Program-made: the position numbers and the translations under genes
The notes under the pieces: model-generated
Databases searched by the model: none
Seen by the model: the letters and a program-made list of their open reading frames with translations, nothing else
Told to the model about the DNA's origin: nothing
In this document: piece after piece, positions 1 to 6,408 of the stretch
Layout of the letters: each line of letters starts with the position of its first letter
Position numbering within the stretch: position 1 is the first letter of the stretch
Origin: Shewanella waksmanii ATCC BAA-643
GTDB taxonomy: Bacteria > Pseudomonadota > Gammaproteobacteria > Enterobacterales > Shewanellaceae
Length of the DNA stretch: 64,000 nt
Direction: 5' to 3'
Assembly: GCF_000518805.1 (NCBI RefSeq)
Contig: NZ_JAEH01000001.1
Location: 280,045-344,044 of the forward strand

Positions 1-1404
1 AAGAACATTGTCGGCGTAGTGTTGGCCTGTAATGGCTATGAAGTGATAGATCTTGGCGTTATGGTGCCGGTTGAGAAAATCATTGAAGTCGCCAAAGCCG
101 AAAATGTCGATATTATTGGCATGTCTGGACTGATCACCCCAAGCCTTGATGAAATGGTGCATAACGTTAAGTCTTTCCACAAAGCAGGCTTAACCATCCC
201 ATCCATTATTGGTGGTGCGACTTGCTCTAAAATTCACACTGCAGTCAAAATAGCGCCGCATTCGCCCGAAGGTGCGATCTATATTGCCGATGCATCACGC
301 GCAGTGCCTATGGTATCTAAGCTGATAAACGATGAAACTCGTCAAGCGACCATAGATGATGCCTACAACGAATACCAAGTGATGCGCGACAAGCGTAACT
401 CCCAAGCCAAGCGCAAGCAGATAATCAGCATTGAAGCGGCCCGTGACAACCGCTGCCAGCATGATTGGGATAACTACAGCCCATTTGTGCCCAATAAGCT
501 CGGTCGTCAAGTGTTCGATGATTACCCATTAGAAGACTTGATTGAGCGCATCGATTGGACCCCCTTTTTCCGCAGTTGGGAATTACACGGTCACTTCCCT
601 AAAATCTTAGATGATGAAGTGGTGGGTGAAGAAGCGCGTAAGCTCTATGCTGATGCCCAAGCGATGTTGAAAACCATCATTGAAGAGAAGTGGCTCACCG
701 CCAAGGCGGTCATTGGTTTATTCCCAGCTAATACCGTTAATCATGACGACATTGAAATCTATACCGACGAAAACCGTGATGAACTGGAGATGACCACCCA
801 TCACCTGCGCATGCAGATTGAACGCGTTGGTAACGATAACTTCTGTTTAGCGGATTTTGTGGCGCCAAAAGATTCAGGAGTGGCCGATTATATGGGCGGT
901 TTTGCGGTGACGGCCGGCCATGGTATTGACGAACATGTCGCCCGTTTTGAAGCCGCTCACGATGACTACAATGCCATCATGCTTAAGTGTTTAGCTGACC
1001 GATTAGCAGAAGCGTTTGCTGAACGTATGCATGAGCGAGTACGTAAAGAGTTTTGGGGTTACGCCGCCGATGAGCAACTTGATAACGAAGCGCTTATTCG
1101 CGAAAAATACAAAGGTATTCGCCCGGCACCTGGCTACCCAGCTTGCCCGGATCATACCGAGAAAGGCTTGCTATGGGATCTGCTCAAACCTGATGAAACC
1201 ATTGATTTGAATATCACCGAAAGTTTCGCCATGTTCCCGACCGCGGCAGTGTCTGGTTGGTATTTTGCCCACCCACAATCGCGCTACTTTGGGGTGACCA
1301 ATATTGGCCGCGACCAAGTGGAAGATTACGCTAAGCGTAAAGGCATGAGCATTGAAACAACGGAGCGTTGGTTAGCACCGGTATTGGATTACGATCCAGA
1401 GTAA
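1..1404 (+). CDS. metH: Methionine synthase, cobalamin-dependent, C-terminal part
   Basis: The reading frame is open from base 1, so the gene begins before the window. It opens inside the cobalamin-binding domain: the first residues (KNIVGVVLACNGYEV) follow the DxHDIGKN motif, so the cobalt-ligating His lies upstream of the window. After about 115 residues comes the AdoMet-dependent reactivation domain, with RPAPGYPACPDHTEKG and SGWYFAHPQSRYFGV near the end. MetH transfers the methyl group of methyltetrahydrofolate to homocysteine in the cytoplasm through methylcobalamin. The length to the stop fits the normal MetH C-terminus. The stop codon abuts the left end of a MITE-like repeat, so the element has inserted just at the 3' end without changing the protein. 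Confidence 0.96.
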   Translation, partial: KNIVGVVLACNGYEVIDLGVMVPVEKIIEVAKAENVDIIGMSGLITPSLDEMVHNVKSFHKAGLTIPSIIGGATCSKIHTAVKIAPHSPEGAIYIADASRAVPMVSKLINDETRQATIDDAYNEYQVMRDKRNSQAKRKQIISIEAARDNRCQHDWDNYSPFVPNKLGRQVFDDYPLEDLIERIDWTPFFRSWELHGHFPKILDDEVVGEEARKLYADAQAMLKTIIEEKWLTAKAVIGLFPANTVNHDDIEIYTDENRDELEMTTHHLRMQIERVGNDNFCLADFVAPKDSGVADYMGGFAVTAGHGIDEHVARFEAAHDDYNAIMLKCLADRLAEAFAERMHERVRKEFWGYAADEQLDNEALIREKYKGIRPAPGYPACPDHTEKGLLWDLLKPDETIDLNITESFAMFPTAAVSGWYFAHPQSRYFGVTNIGRDQVEDYAKRKGMSIETTERWLAPVLDYDPE

Positions 1405-1731
1405 TACCAATCAGTATAAACATTTAGTCACTCAGCGAGAGTTTAGCGGTTCTGAGGCAAGGTCTTTAAATGCTCCTGCATTAATGACATTCACCACATC
1501 CATGTGGTTTGCAACGAGTGAAGAGCATAGTTATTCTACGGTTAAACTCGTTGACACAGCATCAAAATCGCTAAAACTCGCCATTCTGGCGCGTTTTTGG
1601 CTACCTACTTCTGCGTTGAGTAACCTCACAAGGGAGCAACCATTGTTTCAATACTTACTTTGAATTAGCAGGCCTTGAATTAGTTTGCCTAAAGCGCGCT
1701 GAGTAGATCAAATTCTTATACTGATTGGTAT
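1404..1731 (+). repeat. MITE-like element, copy 1 (internally deleted)
   Basis: Terminal inverted repeats are ATACCAATCAGTATA at 1404-1418 and its exact complement at 1717-1731. The interior is nearly the same as the element at 58755-59129 but lacks about 47 bases after GCTCCT. No transposase is encoded, so it is non-autonomous. TA dinucleotides at both borders fit a TA target. Its right end runs into the gene read leftward from 1936. Confidence 0.9.
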
Positions 1732-1936
1732 TAATTAAGCGCCGCTCTTGCTCGGTAAACTCACTTTTTATGTTTTCAACCACTGCCACTTCTTGTTGGC
1801 TTTCAACAGCCTCACATAAATGGTCTTGGAACACCTTCTTACCATCAAATTCGCACTGGTATATTTTGGCAGAAACGCTCGCGTTCATAACAAAACAGCC
1901 ACCTAAAATGGCAATAAAAATGCGATACTTATTCAT
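1655..1936 (-). CDS. Small secreted DUF4124-like protein with MITE-derived C-terminus
   Basis: A 93-residue protein. The start at 1936 is chosen because AGGGAAG lies six bases upstream; a longer frame to 1960 lacks such a site. Residues 1-24 form a signal peptide, and the IYQCEFDGKKVFQDHLC stretch resembles the DUF4124 pattern (Y-x-C, DGKxxF, Cys), a small periplasmic domain of unknown role. Residues 69-93 are encoded entirely by the terminal inverted repeat and interior of MITE copy 1, which also gives the stop codon. The original C-terminus has therefore probably been replaced or truncated. The family assignment rests on a short motif and is tentative; whether the tail is tolerated is unknown. 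Confidence 0.65.
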   Translation of the reverse strand: MNKYRIFIAILGGCFVMNASVSAKIYQCEFDGKKVFQDHLCEAVESQQEVAVVENIKSEFTEQERRLINTNQYKNLIYSARFRQTNSRPANSK

Positions 1937-2057
1937 GACACTTCCCTGCATTTGAAACAAATTAGGCTAACCTAGCCTTTCCCTAACGCATTGATTATGC
2001 AGTATAGGCAATCAAGTTTCACGGTTTAATAACATGGGATGGCTTGCTACACGAAAC

Positions 2058-2086
2058 AAAGCCAGTCTGGAGCGGACTGGCTTTTT
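2058..2086. terminator. Hairpin terminator downstream of nrfA, possibly bidirectional
   Basis: GCCAGTC (2061-2067) pairs with GACTGGC (2075-2081) around a 7-base loop. TTTTT follows on the plus strand, and the stem is preceded by AAA, so it may act leftward for the gene ending at 2121 as well. Confidence 0.65.
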
Positions 2087-2120
2087 GATGGGAACTATAG
2101 AGATGAGATGGTCTTGCTAG

Positions 2121-3860
2121 TTAGCGCAGTTCAACTGGCCACTCTTTCTTAACACGCTCTTCAATGAAGGTATCTTTATCAGACTTCATCTTGTCGTAAT
2201 CAAGACCGGCTTCAATTTGTACTTTTGCTTTGCTGTCATACTTACTCGCATCATAGACATAGTCTGGCGCATACTTAGCGAGAAGGGCATCAGCCTCAAC
2301 AAGGGCGGCATCTAACAAGGTATTAGACTTAACCAATAAGCGCTTCGCTTCGGTGATGTTATGCGCATAGATGCCATGCGATGCCGTGGCACTATCCCAG
2401 AACCACTGCGCATTACGCACTTTGCCCAGTAAACTATTCATCTCGGTAGCGAGTTCGTTTCCAGCATTAAGCGCAGCTTCATAATTGCCTTTTGCTTCGC
2501 CAATTGTCTTGCCTGATTCAATCCCCTCTACGCCGTTGGCAGCCCACACCGCTTGCGCTTTAAAGTGAACTTCAGTTAGGCGAGGATCGGTACCATTAGC
2601 ATCGAATCGCAGTGCGTCAATCTCCGCTTTTCGATTAGCAAACTTAGTTTCAAAATCACTGGCACTATGACACATAGTACAATCGCTTGGCAGCTTGCTA
2701 GCATCAAACTTAACGTTATGATTTGAGTACATTACCCCTTCAGCATTCTCGGCCTGTGGCATGTGGCAAGTGTTACAGCTGAACTCCAAGTGATTTGGCA
2801 TAACGTGGCTGGTTCGATCCATCAAGTTTTCATACTCAGGATGCTGAGTCTTCAGAGATGGTGCACCAGAAATTGCGTTGGTCCAATCCTTAAAATTAAT
2901 CTTGTCGTAGTAAGCCAGCTGCGCTTCTGCGGCAAAACCTTTATAGAGCTCATCGCTACCTGTATAGCCCACCACACTGGCATAATCGGTTTCAACGCCA
3001 GGTACCCAGTGATCCCATGGGTAACGTACTTTCTTGTCATCTGTGCCATCAAAGTAATACTCAACATGGCATTGCGCACACGTTTGGCTTGCTTGACCGT
3101 TATGGTTTTGCTCTGCAAACGTATAACCAATTTGCGTCATTGCACGCTCGGTATAAGGACGACTTAGGCGCAAGGTATTCTCGCCTAGCTCATGACAGTC
3201 CGCACAGCCAATGGTGTTGCTCATTTCGTGGCCCCAGGTCGACCAACTGTTGTTGGCAAACTTGCCTTCGCCGATAAGATCGTACATACGGGCGACATCT
3301 GGAGACTTACACGACCAACAAGAGGCTGCCATTGCCTCCCCGACCACTTTACCATCATGCCCGACAACGGGACTGCCGGTTCTTAGGCTCTGTATCACAT
3401 CAGTCAAAGCAAAGTGATGGCCACGGGCACGGTTGTAATCTTTAGCAAAACCGTAGCCTGCCCACGCGCTAACCAAGTTTGGATTAGCCTCTAATAGGTC
3501 TGTGGGCTTACCAGATTCTGGATTGTTTTCATCGGTACTCGCCCACGTAGCATGTTGCTCAGGGAAACTTTCTTGCCAGCTATCACTGTTGTAAAAATCT
3601 ACAGGTCCAGTTGTAGGCGGCACGATACAGGTGTTGCTGTCTGGGTCGAGCACTGTGCCTTCACCACATTCGACAGGATCAACGGGATCAACCGGGTCAA
3701 CGGGATCGACCGGATCAACTGGGGTGACTTCACATACGTTAGTATCCGGGTTTAGCTCAGAGCCTTCACCACAAGTCACGTTGTTGCCATCATCACTGTC
3801 ATTACAGCCGGCGAGTACCGCAGAGATAGCGATCGCAATCGCGAGTTTTTGAATTTTCAT
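2121..3860 (-). CDS. nrfA: Ammonia-forming cytochrome c nitrite reductase, lipoprotein form
   Basis: The 579-residue product has the NrfA haem set: the lysine-ligated active-site motif CWSCK at C181-K185 and four CxxCH motifs starting at residues 219, 261, 362 and 394. Other NrfA hallmarks are RPYTERAM, CAQCHVEYY and KTQHPEYE. NrfA reduces nitrite to ammonium with six electrons in the periplasm. The start at 3860 has GAGGAG eight bases upstream. Unlike ordinary NrfA (about 480 residues, cleaved signal), this one has a lipobox (AVLAGC) and an added segment of two similar Cys-bounded modules (CGEGSELNPDTNVC, CGEGTVLDPDSNTC) joined by Pro-Val-Asp repeats, so it is probably membrane-anchored on a flexible stalk. 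Its usual partner proteins are encoded separately at 27.4-29.8 kb. CRP- and NarP-like sites lie upstream. Confidence 0.93.
   Translation of the reverse strand: MKIQKLAIAIAISAVLAGCNDSDDGNNVTCGEGSELNPDTNVCEVTPVDPVDPVDPVDPVDPVECGEGTVLDPDSNTCIVPPTTGPVDFYNSDSWQESFPEQHATWASTDENNPESGKPTDLLEANPNLVSAWAGYGFAKDYNRARGHHFALTDVIQSLRTGSPVVGHDGKVVGEAMAASCWSCKSPDVARMYDLIGEGKFANNSWSTWGHEMSNTIGCADCHELGENTLRLSRPYTERAMTQIGYTFAEQNHNGQASQTCAQCHVEYYFDGTDDKKVRYPWDHWVPGVETDYASVVGYTGSDELYKGFAAEAQLAYYDKINFKDWTNAISGAPSLKTQHPEYENLMDRTSHVMPNHLEFSCNTCHMPQAENAEGVMYSNHNVKFDASKLPSDCTMCHSASDFETKFANRKAEIDALRFDANGTDPRLTEVHFKAQAVWAANGVEGIESGKTIGEAKGNYEAALNAGNELATEMNSLLGKVRNAQWFWDSATASHGIYAHNITEAKRLLVKSNTLLDAALVEADALLAKYAPDYVYDASKYDSKAKVQIEAGLDYDKMKSDKDTFIEERVKKEWPVELR
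3669..3725 (-). repeat. 9-bp coding tandem repeat (Pro-Val-Asp) in nrfA
   Basis: About six imperfect copies of a 9-base unit encode consecutive PVD triplets in the linker of the NrfA lipoprotein. The unit length is a multiple of three, so copy-number change would alter linker length without a frameshift. Confidence 0.8.
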
Positions 3861-3985
3861 CTCACACTCCTCAAAGTGAACATTATTCACTTTTTATGCT
3901 ACTTATTATTGTAATCAACTTGTCAAAAAGACATTTCCAGCTATACAAACACCCAAGTCAACCGTAAACATCAAAGCAACATTTG

Positions 3986-4001
3986 TGTGACAATCATCAC
4001 T
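3986..4001. promoter_or_regulatory. CRP-type binding site upstream of nrfA
   Basis: TGTGACAATCATCACT matches the CRP consensus TGTGA-N6-TCACA at nine of ten defined positions. It lies about 126 bases upstream of the nrfA start. In Shewanella, CRP is a known controller of anaerobic respiration genes, so a role in activating nrfA is plausible. Confidence 0.7.
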
Positions 4002-4016
4002 AGGCGAACACCCAAA

Positions 4017-4032
4017 TATCTCTAAAGGGGTA
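4017..4032. promoter_or_regulatory. NarL/NarP 7-2-7 site upstream of nrfA
   Basis: TATCTCTAAAGGGGTA matches the inverted heptamer pattern TACYYMT-N2-AKRRGTA with a single mismatch (second C to T). It is 16 bases beyond the CRP-type site and about 157 bases upstream of the nrfA start. Nitrate/nitrite-responsive NarP is known to control nrf genes in gammaproteobacteria. Confidence 0.65.
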
Positions 4033-4553
4033 TACGCAATACTGGTTACAGATCATGTTTTTCACTTAAAATGATATATAAACAGGCCATTATTTAGCCT
4101 AAACTGCTATAGATAAAGCAAAATTAGCCAATAGGTTATTTATTAAGCATTAATATTTCTGGGAGTGAGACTACACCTAAGGTGTAGAGAAATGACTCAT
4201 ATTGGCTCGATTGGCTGGTTCACACTCAACAACATTGAAGCAACATAAGCTTAGGGCTACACACATGATTACCCACGCCCCAAGAGTGAATAAAAATTCA
4301 TAAAATGAGTGTTGAGTGTGAATATTTTTAGATGGTAATAACACGACAAATTGGCTGTCGACGCACCCCAAATCAAACAGAGATTGCAACATGTGACCAA
4401 CACAGCGGAAGTTAAAAATGGTTAACGCAAGCAGTGATAACCCACCAGCAGCGATAGCGCGAGGCTGTAATTTTCTATCTTATATAGCACCGGCACGATA
4501 GACAAAAGGCAAACATCACAGATGATGCCCACACTAGGATGAAAGTTTGAACC
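4033..4553. other. Intergenic stretch with a 12-bp inverted repeat
   Basis: No convincing gene. GTTCACACTCAAC-type sequence at 4219-4230 (TTCACACTCAAC) recurs as its exact complement at 4311-4322, about 80 bases apart. A leftward 71-codon frame across it (4177-4392) has no ribosome site. Confidence 0.4.
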
Positions 4554-5003
4554 TTAGGCTTGTTGCTTAAGCTGCTGCTCTGTTAGCGCGGCAATTTGCG
4601 CCAATAGACTCGTCAATTGTGCTTCAAGTACCTTACGCTGCTTATCAGCACCGTCAGAGCGATCGCCAACGAGTTCATCGAGTTGCTTTTGCAACTCTTC
4701 GACCTGCTGCTTGAGGCTATCAATGAGTTCATCGAGTTTGTCTTTGGGGGCAAGTTCGGCGCTTTCCTTGCTTGCAACTTGCTGATTTGCAAGGCGCTGA
4801 GCGTGTAATGTCATACCGGAGTCACTTGCTAGCGCCTGATAAGCTTGAGCAGATATTTGCACCACGTCATTATCAGTGGTTGATAGTGCACTTGTACTCG
4901 TTGCTTGGCTAGTTTGCTGATTTGTCGTTCGAGAGGCAATTTTTAGTTGACTGAAATCACCGATGGGCTCGGCAGCACCCACAGCTTTGGTTATCACGTT
5001 CAC
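4554..5003 (-). CDS. FlxA-like coiled-coil protein
   Basis: A 149-residue protein whose last third (DKLDELIDSLKQQVEELQKQ onward) is a heptad-type coiled coil rich in Leu, Gln, Lys and Glu, as in the FlxA-like family. The middle is rich in Ala, Ser, Thr and Gln. I chose the GTG at 5003 because GAGGAG lies seven bases before it; the frame is open further but without a better site. There is no signal peptide. The function of FlxA-like proteins is unknown; in E. coli flxA is under flagellar sigma control, but no sigma-28 promoter is evident here and the neighbours are unrelated. The terminal KQQA tail is typical of low-complexity ends. Confidence 0.7.
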   Translation of the reverse strand: MNVITKAVGAAEPIGDFSQLKIASRTTNQQTSQATSTSALSTTDNDVVQISAQAYQALASDSGMTLHAQRLANQQVASKESAELAPKDKLDELIDSLKQQVEELQKQLDELVGDRSDGADKQRKVLEAQLTSLLAQIAALTEQQLKQQA

Positions 5004-5339
5004 AACACCACTCCTCAAGGCAGCGCTAAAACATAGCACTACCAATAGTCTCTATAAGAGTGATATCGGCCTAATTAGCAAAACATTAACCCGTTTTATG
5101 CTGCTTTACGCTATTTGTCATGCTTATCTAGCAAGTAATATTACTGCGCTTGCTAGAAAGCCCAATAAATACTGTGCTATAGCAAAGAGCGAACGCCCCT
5201 TTCATCTTATCTTTGCTAGTGATTTGCTAATAGCGCGGACTGTTTTTAAATAAACGTCTTTAAACCAGCATCAAGCTGGACTCATAGAGGGGCCTAATCA
5301 CTGCTAGCTTTGAAAAATCCATTGCAATTTATTAGTAAT
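5004..5339. other. AT-rich intergenic stretch
   Basis: No gene seen. A short hairpin CCAGC-ATCAA-GCTGG lies at 5265-5279 without a T-run. The divergent small frame read rightward from 4963 overlaps the FlxA-like gene and has no ribosome site. Confidence 0.35.
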
Positions 5340-5531
5340 CTACGCGTCTTCTTCATGCATATAGCTCTCGATGAGTGACAGCTGTGCTTGTTCATCTAAC
5401 CATGTCGTAGTGACATGATAACTGCTCGCATCCACTGCTTTTGCCGGCATATCCACCTGGCAATCTATCTGCATTTTTCGCGATACAATCTCACTAAAGC
5501 CGCCACTGTACTGCGTTTTAGACATAGCCAT
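5340..5531 (-). CDS. Hypothetical small protein, 63 residues
   Basis: The start at 5531 follows GGAGGAAGGT, a strong ribosome site, which is the main reason to believe the gene. The product begins MAMSKTQYSGGF, has no signal peptide or membrane segment, one cysteine, and an acidic C-terminus (YMHEEDA). I recognise no family. The frame could start three codons later at the second Met. It stands alone between the FlxA-like gene and the rightward TM2 gene, and nothing in the context points to a role. Confidence 0.6.
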   Translation of the reverse strand: MAMSKTQYSGGFSEIVSRKMQIDCQVDMPAKAVDASSYHVTTTWLDEQAQLSLIESYMHEEDA

Positions 5532-5743
5532 ACCTTCCTCCCACAACTTAATGGCCGTTTAAGCTTTTAACGATAGGGTTGCAGTTAATTATAGTCCAGC
5601 GTGGGCTTTTCAGGTTTCGCCATGACTAATACACCTAGCACCAACGAGATTATTTTAAAAATGTGAACTGTGCATCTGTCACTCAGCTAACACTTGTACG
5701 CATAATAGAGCCGCCACTAATAACGAGAAAGCCGGAGTTTGCA

Positions 5744-6109
5744 ATGAAAAATAGACACAATCTTCAAACACGATGTACGGCTTGCAGCGAAACTATGTCA
5801 GTGAATGCTAACAACTGTCCGCAATGTGACACTCCCATAGGACTTGAAGCGTTAGCGGGCGTCGATCCCAACATGCGGATTAAAAACCAAAAACTGGCGA
5901 TATGTTTTGGTTTATTACTCGGCGGGCTAGGTTTACACAAGTTCTATTTAGGACACCATTTAAAAGGCAGCCTGTACTTGCTCTTTAGCTGGACACTCGT
6001 GCCTATTGTTATCGGCTGGGTAGACAGTATTCGTACCTTTAAAATGAGCCCATTTCGGTTCGCGCAGCGATACAATCAAATCAAACCCTCACGTCTACAC
6101 GCCCTCTAA
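5744..6109 (+). CDS. TM2-domain membrane protein with zinc ribbon
   Basis: A 121-residue protein. The start at 5744 follows CCGGAG with seven bases between; the frame is open upstream but without a ribosome site. The N-terminus has two CxxC pairs (CTAC, CPQC) that look like a zinc ribbon. Residues about 48-100 match the TM2 domain: a charged turn, then a helix with GLLLGGLGLHKFYLG, then a second helix with LVPIVIGWVDSIR. TM2 proteins are small inner-membrane proteins of poorly known function, some linked to envelope or lipoprotein homeostasis. A hairpin follows the gene. It appears to be a single-gene unit. Confidence 0.85.
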   Translation: MKNRHNLQTRCTACSETMSVNANNCPQCDTPIGLEALAGVDPNMRIKNQKLAICFGLLLGGLGLHKFYLGHHLKGSLYLLFSWTLVPIVIGWVDSIRTFKMSPFRFAQRYNQIKPSRLHAL

Positions 6110-6122
6110 CCCACAGGCAACC

Positions 6123-6151
6123 GACAGCCTAATAATAAACATTAGGCTGTC
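6123..6151 (+). terminator. Hairpin after the TM2 gene
   Basis: GACAGCCTAAT (6123-6133) pairs perfectly with ATTAGGCTGTC (6141-6151) around a 7-base loop. The following T-run is weak, so termination may be partial. Confidence 0.55.
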
Positions 6152-6408
6152 ATCCAATATTTCCCTAGTAACCTAGCAGCACCTAACTAGAGTGCCAGCT
6201 CAACTGCGCCTGACAAAATATAGACAAACGTTTGAATGACTGTTTAAATGGTTGTTTATGTCTTTGCGGTATTTGACGCTAGAAACTTAATTATTTAAAC
6301 AATAAGCTGTTAATTAATATCTAAAAATCAAAATTAGGGCATTCGAATTTTTTGGGACATCACCGGTTATTTACTGGTGCTAAAACACAACAAAAAAGGG
6401 ACCATTCG

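Noticed and set aside
2763..3852. Several open frames on the opposite strand of nrfA
   Set aside because: They are antisense to a clear pentahaem coding region and have no supporting signals.
4177..4392. Leftward 71-codon frame upstream of the FlxA-like gene side of nrfA
   Set aside because: No ribosome site, unusual composition and it spans the 12-bp inverted repeat; not counted as a gene.
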